A program made the translations under genes and the position numbers. From NCBI GenBank assembly GCA_030704615.1, contig CM060731.1, positions 88,392,756-88,456,755 of the forward strand: a stretch of 64,000 nucleotides of DNA. The letters run 5' to 3'. The notes beneath the pieces were generated by a model that was not told the DNA's origin, searched no databases, and worked only from the letters and a program-made list of their open reading frames with translations. Shown here in pieces: positions 1 through 11,368 of the stretch (within the stretch, counting starts at the first letter, position 1; every line of letters begins with the position of its first letter). This DNA comes from Takakia lepidozioides (Eukaryota; Streptophyta; Takakiopsida; Takakiales; Takakiaceae).

Positions 1-1590
1 CCCCTGCCACAACGCACAATCAGGGTCATGGACTGCCACAAGCATCGACCTCCACCCTCGCTCATGGGATTCAAACCATTCATCCACAGCCAACAGCGAT
101 ATCTAGAGGTCAAACAGTTGAGCCACTGAATCTCTTGGACTCCCTACAATTCAGACCCAGACCACATTCCCCCTCCAACTTGGACTCTAGCCAAGACCCA
201 ATGCAAGAGGAGGTCTTCCAGGTAAGCCCCCCAAGAAATTCTGGTTGAAGGGGTCAAGAAATAGTGGGGCAGGAAGGCCTCAAAAAATTCTTGAATCTTG
301 TATTTGAACAGGATTTCCGGGCTGCTATTGGGCGGGCTTGCCCTCATGAATTGTTTGACATCCGTGGTCTTGACCCATAGAGATTCAACACATTCCATAT
401 CGTCCCTTTTCTGAAAATCAGCGATGTGATGCACGAAGCCTTGGGAGCTGCAAATGTCTCCAAGGCAGAGCATCCGAGCAGATCCAGATTTGAAAATGAG
501 CATGTGTTGAGGCAAAGTTTAGCAAAGGAAAAATTGCATGAGATACCTGTAGTTATTTGCGGACCTCGTTTGGTAGTGGGGCTCGTCAGTTGGATTGCAG
601 GTGTTGTTGAATCTTCTCCCATCTTTTCTTTGCCTTTGCTGCTAGAGGATTTTCTTTGCTGATGAACTCTGACCCTCATCCTGGATTAAGCTGCAGGCCA
701 TCTACCCAGGTGCTGGCCTTAATGGAAGAAGCAGAGATATACAATACGCCTCCTCCTCTAGGGGCAATATGGACTTACAATCAATGGCTCTCAGCACCCA
801 AGGGATGCCACCCACTTCAGATCAGGAACCAAGACACCTTGGTTAATGGCTTCCAACTGTTATCGGCATTCTGGAGCTGGAAATAGACAAAGAAAACCAC
901 AGGATGGAGGTGCAAAGGACAAGGGACTACATCAACAAGGTCAGGGTGAAAGACACAAACACGGCTTCTTCGGCCTCTTCAGGGGCCAATGCGGTTTCCT
1001 CACCAGATGACTTCAGTGCTGACAATGATCAACTAGCAGTAGCAGTCACCACCATGCACATCTCCCCTCCCCCCATCAACAATACAAGCCCCGTCTCCCC
1101 ACCATCAATCATGGACGCCAGTCAGCCACATGACAACATTGATCCTCCACTTGCAGTCCGTCAGCCCAGCCCAACATCCGACCCCCCCCCAGGTTCTCTT
1201 CTCTTCCTCTCCATGTTTTTTCTTCCAAGTGCTCTCTAAAGACCTTGGCAGGTGTTGGATGCTTTGTGGAAAAGAAAAGTACTTCTCGGGGAAACCAAAG
1301 AGGCATTTGTTACCAACCTTTGACCTCGCAGATTGCATCCCCTCTGGTACACTCCCCTCCGATGGTTCCTTGACTAACAGATACCCACAGATTAAGTCAC
1401 TTTTTTCTTCGGGGTTTTTCCCCAAAGGAGTGGAGATTCAGTCCCTATCAATTTCCCGAAACTAAAACCACCACTCTCCTTTGCCTGGGTAACAGCCTTC
1501 AGACCTCGAGACCGCAGGGTTCAATTCTCCTTCCGACAAAGTAGGCCATCAAATTTGACACCAAGTCCAAGCCTACCTATGCCTCCTGAT
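1..1590 (+). other. Degenerate sequence upstream of the LINE endonuclease
   Basis: No intact gene is visible. Short open stretches at about 300-660 and 900-1240 on the plus strand could be remnants of a LINE ORF1 or its linker: the 904-1239 stretch is rich in Ser, Pro and Asp. I see no RNA-binding or zinc-knuckle motif that would prove this. The assignment rests only on the position immediately 5' of the endonuclease remnant. Confidence 0.3.
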
Positions 1591-2300
1591 GATACTTAAT
1601 CTTCATTCCTGGAATCTTAGAGGCCTAGGGGCGGATGTTGCTTCCCTAAAAAGGGTTAAAATAAAAAACTGGCTGGCAGCCTTCCTCCAAACTAATGCCA
1701 TTGTCTTCCTGTAGGAGCATAAACTGGACCAGATTAAAATAGACAGCCTCACAGACCACATGTGACCTCTGGGCAATGCATATGGAGACCAACTTCGGAG
1801 GGCACAAAGGGAGGAACAGCTATTCTACTTTCTCCCTTCCTTCAAACCTACCTATCTGCTGATTCTATCTGGCTCCAAGCAGAATCCAATTTTTCTCAAT
1901 CACCCTCCCTAACAAGTCCGGCACAATAGGCTTAGTGAACATTTACGCGCCAAATACACCAGCTGACCATGCAAAATTCTGGAGCATCCTTAATGCTAGA
2001 CAGACAGCTCAACCCTCTATTGACAGCTAGATTATTTCTGGAGACTTCAATATGGTGGAAGCCCCAGAGGATAGAAGGGGCTTGGGTTCTTACAGCCCCA
2101 ATCCTGAGGAGATGGATCATTGGTTCTCATGTATGCAGAACCACAATCTGACTGAGGTTGTACCAATCTTTGGCCAATCATCAAACCTTTCATTCACTTG
2201 GACCAATAACAGAACACTTGCGGACCTATGCCTGGCATGCCTAGACAGAGCTTATGTTTCACTGGATTTGGTTCAACTCTCTAGAAGGCTCCCCTAGGAG
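1590..2300 (+). pseudogene. LINE (L1-type) apurinic endonuclease domain remnant
   Basis: This is the N-terminal endonuclease of a non-LTR retrotransposon, the enzyme that nicks target DNA for reverse transcription. Read across frames, the sequence gives the opening 'WNLRGLG' motif near 1600-1640, 'FLxEHKLD' near 1705-1735 with TAG where this family usually has Gln, 'NIYAPN' near 1935, 'ISGDFNM' near 2035-2055 and 'FTWTN' near 2190. These blocks follow the usual L1 endonuclease order. They lie in more than one frame and are interrupted by stops, so the copy is dead. It continues into a linker and reverse transcriptase downstream. Confidence 0.8.
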
Positions 2301-2378
2301 CCCATCCCTCTTGGATTTGACCATGCCCCGATCTCTCTTTCAGTACAGTTTCCCGAATCTCAGCGTCGCGGCAGGGGC

Positions 2379-2888
2379 ATGTTTAAGATCAACAGCTTAT
2401 TGCTGAAAGTGCCATCCTTCAAACTAGGACTTCAGCAAGCCTGGATTCGGGCAGGGCTGGATAGTCAGAATCCGACTGAGTGGTTTCTAGCTAAACTCAA
2501 AGCTGTCAATGTGGAGAGCCAGAAAATGAGTTTAGCCCTCTCTATTATCAGGAAAAGGAAGGTAAAAGCCCTTACAAAATGCCTGAAAGTTTGTCAATCC
2601 AGACTGGAGTTTATCCGCTGTGATGAATTCACATACCATACCTATGTTGAAGCCAGATGCAACCTTGATATCCATCACAAAATTCAAGAAAGGAAGCTCA
2701 AACTGCAAACGGGAGTGAATTGGTCTACCAAGGGCGAAAAGATGACAAAATATTTCTTCGATAAGACCAGATTACGCAGGGCATCTCAAGCCATCACAGA
2801 ACTAATTGACCAGTTTTCTTGCTTTTCTGCCACAACCCCCAAAGCCATGGGCCGACCTATCCCGCAAGCATTTCCAACAGTTGTTTAA
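2379..2888 (+). pseudogene. LINE linker between endonuclease and reverse transcriptase
   Basis: An open stretch of 169 codons continues the LINE. Near its end it has 'GEKMTKYFF', a block that precedes the fingers of the reverse transcriptase in plant L1-like elements (usual form GEKxTKYFF). The middle is rich in Lys and Arg and otherwise has no named domain. The reading frame is lost shortly before the inserted solo LTR at 2946. This is the same dead copy as the flanking endonuclease and reverse transcriptase pieces. Confidence 0.65.
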
Positions 2889-2945
2889 AAGTGACCTGGT
2901 GAACCTCAGACCAACTCCCTCCCAAACCGCTTGCCTGGCCCACAC

Positions 2946-3675
2946 TGACGCGCACCTCACTTCGGTAAGCCCCCCCCCCTCAAGTCATAGTTACTCGCTT
3001 TGATGCGCGCGCCTGACTCCCAACCTGGCCGCCGGGCCAACTTGGAGCTTCGGCTGCTCACCGGGGCATAACGGTCCCCCTTTGTTCTCCCAAAGAACCC
3101 TCCACCGATTTGGAACCAGCGGGAATTCCCTTTGGTAGTTGGCAGTCCGGAACAGCTCCCCACTCTTTGGTCGCTTTCCGGCTCACTCGCTTACTCACTA
3201 GTTTTTGGTCACCAACGGGCTTGCACCGTTCTCGGGGTTACTACTCCCTATATATACTTCTGTAGCTGTCCGCGGGGGTTTCACAACCAGCCATGCCATT
3301 TTATGGCGAACCACCACGAAAACCCTCGACTCCCGGTGATGAGTCGCGGTGAGTCTTGGCCCACTCACCACGGCCCCTATGGAACGTGATGAGTCCCAAG
3401 ACTCCCCATGACTCCACGAGGACTCCGCCCCCATGGTGAGTCTTATGTCACCCCCACTAAGTCCCGCTAAGCTACCACCACCCCTTGTGGAGCCACCCCC
3501 ACCGCAACCCGATGTGCGGGGCTCCACCTAGTGAGCGCCTCCGCCTCCTTGAGTGCCTTGGGCACTCAAGGGTGCTTCAGCCCCCCCCCCATACCTATCG
3601 CTACCGCTGCCCCCACCACAGGGGCAGCCCCTCATGTGTCCCGACCCCTTGCCCTCAAGGCAAAGGGCCGCGACA
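2946..3675 (-). repeat. Solo LTR of the chromodomain gypsy family, inserted in the LINE
   Basis: These 730 bases are the reverse complement of the LTR that ends the gypsy element at 33236-33962. The ends are TGACGCG and CGCGACA, close to the 7-bp terminal inverted repeat TGTCGCG/CGCGACA of that LTR. The 5-bp direct repeat CACAC at 2941-2945 and 3676-3680 is the target-site duplication. No internal region is present, so this is a solo LTR left by recombination. The reverse-strand TATA box (TATATATA) lies near 3247-3256. The copy is visibly more diverged than the pair around 27-34 kb. Confidence 0.9.
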
Positions 3676-3689
3676 CACACCCCAACCAT

Positions 3690-4395
3690 CCTCTCCGGTC
3701 AGAAAGCTTCATCGTTGGAGGGGGATTTCTCTAAAGCAAAATTAGAAGACGCCTTGGATAAACTCCAAAACAACAAGGCCTCGGGGATGGACGGCCTATC
3801 TGTTGAGTTCTAGAAGGCCATGTGGTCTGACATCTCCTATGACTTCACCGCAATGGCGAACCATCTATTTCACCAGGGCTCCATGCCAGAAGCCATGTCA
3901 CAGGGGGTTATCACCTTGCTGTACAAAAAGGGAGACAGAACCAATATATCTAACTACCGCCCAATCACCTTGTTGTATGTATTTGAATGTTATTGCAAAA
4001 ACCCTGGCTCTAAGACTACAGCCACTCCTCCCCTCCCTAATCCATCCCAATCAAATGGGGTTCATCAAGGGAAGATTTATCCTGGACAACCTGCTCTTGG
4101 CTCAAGAGGTCCCCGAATTTGCAGCCAGAACAAGCCAAGCTATCGCCATGTTGCTTCTGGATTTCGAACAGGCGTTCGACAGGGTCGAGTGGAACTTCCT
4201 CTTGGCAGCCCTAGCTAAGATTGGTATCCCTCCACACTTCTGTAAATGGGTCAAGATTTTACTCTTCAATCCGAGTCATCGTAAATGGTCACATCTCTTC
4301 CTCTTTTCCCTTGCAACGATCAGTCCGCCAAGGCTGCCCATTGGCCCCTTACCTTTTCCTCATAGTGGCTGATTCCCTGCATTATTACCCTTCCG
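3690..4395 (+). pseudogene. LINE reverse transcriptase remnant (5' half)
   Basis: The LINE resumes after the solo LTR. Visible blocks are 'NNKASGMDGLS' near 3770, 'VITLLYKKGD' near 3908, 'NYRPITLL' near 3952, 'NQMGFIKGRFILDN' near 4043 and 'LLLDFEQAFDRVEW' near 4150, the palm motif with the first catalytic Asp. The blocks alternate between two frames and include a stop after 'SVEF'. The sequence ends before the catalytic (Y/F)xDD block. The break at about 4395 abuts the unrelated minus-strand gene on the right. Confidence 0.85.
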
Positions 4396-4413
4396 TTTTG
4401 GAGTGGACGATTT

Positions 4414-5785
4414 CTATGGCTCTTTTGCGTTCAGAGCTTGAATGATTCTCTCCTGAAGGTCTTTTTCAGTGCGTGGGGCAAGTGTCGCGGCGTTGTCGTT
4501 CAGGTTCCTCAACACCACCTCATCGAATGGTGTGTCTTGTTTGGGCAGATCAAGGTACCACCGGCAGTCTCTGAAGTGCGCCCTGCTCCAGTCTTTGGCA
4601 ATCCTAGCCGTACACATTGTCTTCTCATTTGAGGGGTCCGCCCATGTGTAGATGAAGTCAGGGTCATCGCTCAGGTACTTTCCCGAAATGAGGACATAAT
4701 ATATGTACCTGAACCACACACCCCAAAAACACAGATGATCATTCCAAAACAAGTAAATACAAACATTTCTGCAGCACAAGGGTTGAACACTAGAGAGGTC
4801 TAACCTGTGCAAAAACACACTCAGCCTAACGGTAACAAACCTTGCATGTCAACAAGGTACATTTGAGAGTGTAAACGAATCTAATAAATCCCTGAAACGA
4901 TCATTTCTCAGCCAGAATCAACCTTGCATTGACGCAAGGTTGATTAGTGCTTAGAAACACACTTAGAAAAACAAACATTCACATGGAAACGAACCCTCCA
5001 TCTGACCTAGTTGATTGGCGGCACCACAAATGTGTAGTCTAATCTGTGCAAGGTACATTTGAGCCTGTAAACGAATGTACTGAAAGTTGGAAAAAAAACC
5101 CCTGAAACAATCAGTTCTCATCCAGATTCAACCTGGCGTTGACGCAAGGTTGATTACTGCTTACAAACACACCTCTCAAAGCAAACGTTCACCTGGAAAC
5201 AAACCTTGAAACTACAACCTACAACTACCCTACATCTACAGTACCTTTCATTAAAATAGACCCTCGCATGGAAATTCCACAACCGCAATGAACCTTGTGT
5301 TGACGCAACGTTGATTGGCGGCACCACACATGTGAAGTCACACTGGCTTCACAGGAAACGAAGTACAAATTCATTCAAGTTCACATGAAATAATATCATG
5401 GAATACTCACCAAGGCAACCGGAATTCAACCTTGCGTTGACGCAAGGTTGATAAGAGCAAACTGAAACTGAAATCAAAATTGCCTCACGTCACACCAAGT
5501 TCCTATTCAATCAAGATGAAATGAAATGAAACCAACCGAAAGGATTGGCGCAACCTTGAAACACACATACCTAATGAAATATAGGCGAATCAATCCACTG
5601 CATATTGCGGGGTCTGTACCTGTACAAGACTCCCTTCATTGCTTACCATTGTTGTACTGGTTTTTGAATTCATTCGACCTCATAATCCCTTTGTCCCTTT
5701 CAAACTCCCTGAAAAAGTAGTTGTTCCACACAACCCCCTTCCATCTCCTGATATAGGACTCCAGCGTGATTCGGGGCTGGGCCAT
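4414..5785 (-). CDS. Unrecognised two- or three-exon gene ('Z')
   Basis: Two coding-like pieces lie on the minus strand. The first runs from an ATG at 5785-5783 to a GTAAGC donor next to 5647, about 46 codons, with a basic, aromatic-rich start (MAQPRITLESYIRRWKGVVW). The second follows a TTCAG acceptor at 4709-4713 and is open from 4708 to a TAG at 4414. It contains a Trp/Asp/Cys-rich stretch with 'CRWYLDLP'. Gene P1 has a similar stretch, 'CPWYLDM', near 10,330, so the two may share a domain. Joining the two exons directly does not keep frame, so a middle exon is missing or the gene is broken. The intervening 0.9 kb carries four copies of a palindrome. I do not recognise the family. Confidence 0.4.
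4917..5452. repeat. Palindrome family 2: four copies with CAACCTTGCGT arms
   Basis: Four copies of an inverted repeat with arms CAACCTTGCGT / ACGCAAGGTTG around a central TG are centred near 4930, 5140, 5301 and 5438. The copies at 5425-5452 (perfect, 12-bp arms) and 4917-4944 are best preserved; the one near 5301 has changes in both arms. Flanking words also recur: a 'GGCGGCACCACA' stretch near 5015 and 5315, and 'AAACACAC' after the first two copies. Spacing is irregular (about 210, 161 and 137 bases). All four lie in the apparent intron of the minus-strand gene Z. Confidence 0.85.
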
Positions 5786-6354
5786 GGTGATTTTTTAGTC
5801 TGTCATTGACTCTCCCAGTGTTGCCACCGTTTGTTTTTCCAGCTGCAAGAAGAAGGTCATGAGAAGTTGACGAGCCCTGGACGCGCGTGGTGGGGGCTGC
5901 TATTTCATGAGCCATGAGCCATGAGCGGCATGAGCCATGAGCAAAGTCGTAAGTGTCGAAAAAAACATGAGCATGACTATTTTCCAGAAATGAGTGTCCG
6001 CGGGAATAGGGTTGAGGGTGTCACGGTCGTAGGGGGAGAAGGACCTCCCGATGAAGGAGGTTCGGCAATGTTTTTTAGAATTACATATTGAAAGGCAATG
6101 TTTCGCGAATGGTAGGGTGGTACTGCTCTGTAGAATGAGGGCCCATTTCAGCCTACCAGCCACTTGCAAAATCCACCCACACTCCCAATCCCAAACGAAA
6201 TGAGGAATGATGCATTCTGGGAACGATGGATACATAATAGAACAAAAAGAGGGCACAATGGGATTTTTATTGATCCACATGAATTGCATTTGAAGCACGT
6301 CTACTGTGTTGATTGTGCAAACAAATCCTTAGCCCTGTGCCTTCTGAATACAAG

Positions 6355-7125
6355 TCACGTTGTCAATGGGACTTCGACTGCTCTGAAAACTAGCTCACGG
6401 GTCATCGGGCTCCTCCAGGTAAATTGTATTGCAGCCGTTGTACCGCCCCTGTTGATGTTCACCACAATGTCGTGCCCTTCAATCATACCACCATCGAATA
6501 TGGAAAGCTTCACGTTTTCGTCGTCCACACCAATTCGAATGTCCCCATACAATGGAGAAGAGGAGCGCACTCCTTCAGGAGTATACGTCTCTCCGATGGA
6601 GTCCACCCACGTCCACTGGCAGCAGTTCCACCGCAACAGCATAGCAGTGCGCATTCTTCTGCATGGGTGCCCGTCGTAGCTGGGAAAATCGAAATCAAGG
6701 ATGCGCAGGAGCCATGGACTCCTCAGACCAAGATCATCACCCCGCTCGAAGGCGTAGTGGCCTGGGATATACTCAAAAGCGGACAATGTTTCCACATTTG
6801 AACCAATATCTTCTGTGTAAACTGTGTACCAGATAACGATGTCTCCCGATGTGGCCAAATACATTGCATAATCGAAGCCTCCATAAGGGCAGTCATCCCG
6901 GTTCTGGAAGCACGGCATCCTTGCAAAGGAGGACTTGAGGACGTCTTTGATGCCGATGACAATGACCTTGCGGACAGCAACGAAGCCCTTAGATTTTCGA
7001 AATGATGAGAAGCGGAAGAGCTGTGCGGGCTCCAATAATGGAGCATCTGGGTCCCACGTACCCACCAATCATCGTGTAACGTGTTCATCACGCCAGCGGT
7101 AAATGAACCGATACCGCTTTCTCAT
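6355..7125 (-). CDS. Unknown protein A, copy 1 (paralog of B)
   Basis: This is an open frame of about 237 codons (7068 to 6355) in a family I do not recognise. Conserved blocks shared with gene B are CxNxxDCPYxGxDYAM, a Trp-rich hydrophobic strand, 'RWNCCQWT', 'PLYGDIRI' and 'FDGGMIEGHDIVV'. No signal peptide, membrane span or nucleotide-binding loop is visible; the mix of short strands and paired Cys suggests a compact beta-rich fold (inference). An in-frame ATG lies upstream at 7125, giving a basic start (MRKRYRFI-like), but a TGA at 7071-7069 interrupts it. The same TGA is in copy 2, so it predates the duplication. Otherwise the first ATG is inside, at the MPC motif. It is transcribed away from gene B. 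Confidence 0.55.
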
Positions 7126-7154
7126 CCACGGGGTATAGTTTGAAATCTGCTACC

Positions 7155-7215
7155 GAAGTCCATCCCCCGGTTGGAAATTCGGCGCCGCATTCACATCGAA
7201 GGGGGGATGGACTTC
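7155..7215. promoter_or_regulatory. Nested palindrome between divergent genes A1 and B1
   Basis: Arms GAAGTCCATCCCCC at 7155-7168 and their complement at 7202-7215 enclose a copy of the GAAATGCGGYRCCGCATTTC palindrome (centre GGCGCC at 7181-7186). The result is a palindrome within a palindrome, placed between the two divergently oriented genes. The same architecture is conserved at 24877-24939. A shared operator or bidirectional promoter element is the obvious guess, but nothing else here proves a regulatory role. Confidence 0.6.
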
Positions 7216-7329
7216 AACATCTCGAGTGGCTATAGGCCCACCTGGCACTTACTGCCCATAGTTTGCATGGCAGGGAAGGAAACTGAAATGGAGCAGCCAA
7301 TCTTCATCCGTGCAGGTTCCTGTAGGGGG

Positions 7330-7600
7330 GGAATTTAAATGTGCCCTGGAGTGTTTGTGAGGAATTGCAACGTTTGCTTGAACTTCTTCCAGCCACCGCA
7401 CTGCTGCCTCCTCCATCCGGGAGCTGCTGTCATTGAGCGTACTCCGCTAATTTTTTTCAAGGATGCCGTGCCGCCAAAATCTTGCTAACTGCCCTTATCA
7501 TGGCCACGATTATGCTATGTTCAAACCAGAATCAAGAGACATCATTGTCTGGCTCTCTGTTTTCACTGACGCTTCTGGAATCACCTTTATACTCTCCAGA
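7330..7600 (+). pseudogene. Unknown protein B, copy 1, truncated
   Basis: This stretch matches the 5' part of gene B2 (24039-24740) in inverted orientation, including the blocks 'NCPYHGHDYAMF', 'IIVWLSVF' and 'FTDASGI'. After about 7585 the similarity stops abruptly and is replaced by a GAAATGCGGTGCCGCATTT palindrome (7596-7616) and its flank. The gene therefore lost roughly its C-terminal two thirds, apparently at a palindrome junction. Confidence 0.75.
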
Positions 7601-7720
7601 ACGGAAATGCGGTGCCGCATTTGCATTTTCACTCTAACTCATCAGACGCTGGGACTAAAATGCCATGATATGTGAACACGTGGACCAACGGAATTGCGGC
7701 ACCACATTTACATGTCTGCA
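7596..7720. repeat. Remnant palindrome cluster of family 1
   Basis: One good copy (ATGCGGTGCCGCATTT near 7600-7618) and one decayed copy (ATTGCGGCACCACATTT near 7692-7710) lie between the broken B1 and gene P1. They are probably what remains of an array like the one that separates P2 from B2 in the inner element. Confidence 0.6.
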
Positions 7721-7982
7721 CTCTATATGTCTGAAGTGTCAGGAGGCGGCGCGGCCTGACCGTTGGTTAATGATGTTTGTTTTTTGGACGGCAGGCGTAC
7801 CCTTGACGATTCGAATTTCGTAATGACGCATAGTTCACGAGGAGACACTTTCGTCCCAGCCTTTCGAACCCAAGTGGTGCATCACCGCCGTTTCATCTTC
7901 TTTTGTCGTGTCTACTCAGTCACCCCTCTCGTGCCCTTTCCATCTGCACTCTTCGCCCTTTTTCCCTGTCTCTGTTCTTCTT
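7721..7982. other. Leader region of P1
   Basis: No gene or motif is recognised here. A pyrimidine-rich stretch (7890-7980, many CT and TTC runs) precedes the first candidate ATG of P1 and would suit a plant 5' leader. No clear TATA box is seen. Confidence 0.25.
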
Positions 7983-9559
7983 ATGCTCGATCCTGAGAGG
8001 GAGGGAGTTCATGCACTAAAGAAGAGACATCGTCGCAAGCTCCGCAAATTGTACTTCGGACGTAGGCCAATGCCGAAGGGGAGGAAGAAGATGCGTCTTC
8101 AGGAGGAGATTGCCATCTCGCAGCAGCAGGCCACGCAGGCAACCCAGCCACCAGTGAGAGCTTCGTGCTATCGGGATGCGCCCAGCTGATCGAGCACTGA
8201 AACCCCCCTCATTTTTCTTGTGCAATTCTTAGACTGTATGCTAGCATACTTGAATGCAGAAGATGTTTGCATGCCTAGCTAGAAAGGTGGAGGTGCTGGA
8301 GGGATCGCAGGAATCCGAAGAGCCGCAAGAAGAGTCCGTGGAGCTAGCTGCAGCACGCACACCCAGCCGATCCACAAGCACGGGTCTTCTTGCCGGGCCT
8401 AGCCCTGTGCGTTTCAAGGATGCGGCTTGGAAGGGCAAGTCTTTGCAGTTCAAAGCCCCAGAGAGCGACTCGCGTTTGAAGGTCATGGAGAATCGCCAGC
8501 AGGGGTCGGGCCCTTCTCTAGCAAAGACGGAGAAGAAGCAGCCCGTCCTTCAACTGGTTTCTGAACCGGACCAGGCCGTTTCCCCCCCACCCAAGCGAAT
8601 GAAGCAGAAGGGTACAAGGCAGATTCAAATGCAGCAGACACCTTCACCTACAAGAATGAGGAAGCAGAAGGCAATCAGGGGGAGGGCGGAGCAGTCTCCC
8701 GCAAAACAAGTTCCACGAGCTGAAGCCCAGTTCCTGCTTGATTTCCAGCCTGGTGATGTTGGGGGCGTCTCTGCTGCAGCGAAGGCAATGAGATCGACCG
8801 ATTCTGTCGAACTGTCAGCGGAGGAGGGTGCTGCTGCTCAACGTTCGCAGCAAGACCTGACCACCGTTGAGGAAGATCTTTAGAATATTGTAGGCCCGGA
8901 GGAGGCCTCTGCAATGGCAAAATTGCCCGCAAAGATTCCCCAGAGTGCAGCTCCAGTTGGGGATGCTCCAGCTGCTCAGCCCCTACAGCCATCTGCAAAA
9001 ATGTCTCTGGAGGAATTCCAAAGTGCAGCGGATACAATGTTGGAGGAGACACACAGTAGCATTGGCAAAGTTTTGGGCAGCAGGGTATTCCAGTGGACTC
9101 TTCAAATCCCACTCTGTCGCAAGGTCTCCCTTCCCATCGTCAGGCAGGCCCTTCCCGGAGATGTGGATAAGCTCAAGTTCGCATTTCGAGAAGGGTACCG
9201 TCTGGGATCGGCAACGTTTTACGTTTCCATTGAGAATGAGGACGGCGAAACTCGTGGACCCATTGCCGATGAATTGTCAACATGGGATACCCACTGGCAC
9301 ACTCGCAACAACGAATTCGAGGCGACGCTGAAGGGTGATCCAGACTTCGGCCATATGTCGGGTAAAATGTTCTTTGTGTGGGACGGGAATCACCGACTTC
9401 TCGCCTGGTGGGAGTACATCAAGCAGAACCATGCCAAGCACATTGGCTGGCATTACATGGTGGAGTGTGTCATCCTCAAGGTGAAGGCGGCAGACTCCTC
9501 CTTGCTCAAGAATGCCATGGCGGACCTCAACTCGTAAGATACTCATACCCTCCCAAGCA

Positions 9560-9592
9560 CGTTCGAAATGCGGTGCCGCATTTCGGTTTCCA
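9560..9592. repeat. Family 1 palindrome inside a P1 intron
   Basis: A single copy (GAAATGCGGTGCCGCATTTC, 9569-9588) sits in the 112-bp intron 9534-9645. The equivalent copy is kept in P2 near 19,829-19,850. Confidence 0.85.
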
Positions 9593-11346
9593 ATCTGTTT
9601 TGTTTCCGTGCTTTCGTGGACTGAACTGGAGAGTGTGCCTTGCAGGGTCACTGAAAATGCGTACGTGCATACCCACATGGCACATATGCTGTACAGGGTG
9701 AGGAAAACTGGTCTCACTGATCCGCACATGTTCGCGGAAATGCTGGAGCCCGAGCTCATTCAGAAAGCCGTGGCAAAAACTGACCGGACATGGTATCGTC
9801 TCACTATGGATGGAATGGTGGAGGTGATATACGAAGTAAGTCGTCCTCCAATTTCCCTCTGCTCATCCTTCGGATTGAAATTTCCAGTAATCTTTCCACA
9901 TGAATCGAATGTAACGCTTCTGCATGTTTTTGTTGGCAGTCAAACATCAAGCTGGATTTGGCCCATGCCAAACGCTTCTTCATGGAAAGTGAGGGGCAGG
10001 TCAAAACGTTGCAGTCATTGACTAAGCACTTGAAGGAAGCCGGGGTCAAGTCCAGAACGAAATACAAGTCAAAGCTTGTGAAGCTGGTGGCCATTGCAGA
10101 TCCGGCACTTGGAAAGGACTTCATCCCCGAGATTGCAAAACACTATTCTCGGGCCATGCAGCCGACCATGCAGTTGGAGAAACTGCATCACTTGTCAACG
10201 GCTACTTAAGATAGGGGCCCTAACGCAAGAGCCCCCGTTTTTCATGGCTTGGACCGTGTCGGGACCAAGCTGTGTCTACCTACCAGAGATGCAGAAACAA
10301 TGGCATGCCGCGCATCTCGTTGGATGCCCGTGGTACCTGGACATGTCTGGCGGACTTGTTGATGAATCAGAGAAAGATCTGCACGCGAAAGCGGAGGAGA
10401 AGAGAAAGGAAAGACGTGTCCCTGCTGGGCTTGAGTCGGCAAAGGACGCTGCTGCTCTGGAACAATCCAGAAAGGCAGCTGAGATGGCACAAAAGATGGT
10501 GGATGCAGCTATGCAGGCTCAACAGAAGGGGTTGAAGAAGAGGACTCGCCAGCAAGGAGCAGCAGTTGTGACACCGAAGAAGCCGAAGAAGCAAAAACAG
10601 ATAGAGCAGGAAGAGGGTGACGAAGAGGACAACGATGGAGACTTTGCAACCAGCCCACCCAAAACGTAGCCGAAATCCACTGTGCCCACCGTTGTCACGA
10701 GAGGGACGAGAACAGGCTCAGCCAAGAAGGCACTCTTCAACCCCCCGGGGGGGCACCCTTTCGAGCCGGTGGAAATGAAGAGGCTGAAAGTGGAGCCAGA
10801 AACAGTAGTTCAGTGTGTCAATGAGAGTTTCTTGGCGGCTCTGGACGGACGGGCAGCCAAGTTGGCATACATCAAGACCATGGAGGGTCTGAAGGGCAGA
10901 GCACTGAAGAAGGCGGCTGAAGCAGAGCCTTCCGACACCCCTTGGTTTCTGAAGATGGTCTCGTTCTTCGAGAAGGTGTGTGCAGGGAAGGATTGTAGGA
11001 GGGGAGGAAAAGCCATAGAGTGGTCTTGCGATATGATCATCTTGGATATTCCGGACGGAGAGCCTGTGGAAGGACTGCAAGCTTTGCCATCTTGGAACAG
11101 GTACTCCGAGGACTTTTGGAAGAAGGATTCGGGCTCGCCCGCATGGTGTTGGACGACAGAGGCTGTGTGGTTGTCCTGGCAAGCAGAGGCAAAAACACGG
11201 AGACAGGAATTGCGAAGTGGACCCGCAAGAGCGTCGTCCCAATTCTGAAGAAGAAGTGGACGTGCATCAACACATTGGGCCTTCGGTCGGAAGGGGAGAA
11301 GGTAATTAGGACATTAGCAATCTTCCTTTCATTTTGTAACCTGTTT

Positions 11347-11368
11347 TGAAATGCGGTGCCGCATTCGA
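11347..11368. repeat. Family 1 palindrome inside another P1 intron
   Basis: A GAAATGCGGTGCCGCATTC copy lies in the 96-bp intron 11,302-11,397, and the same copy is found in P2 at about 21,397-21,416. Intron and palindrome therefore predate the P1/P2 duplication. Confidence 0.85.

Noticed and set aside
1480-1560. Possible tRNA or tRNA-derived sequence (GGTTCAATTCTCC T-loop-like word)
   Set aside because: No matching acceptor stem or D-arm could be paired around it.
3198-3527. Open frames inside the LTR copies (also at 27,139-27,471 and 33,381-33,713)
   Set aside because: They lie in noncoding LTR sequence, begin or end at unrelated sites and have low-complexity Gly/Pro composition.
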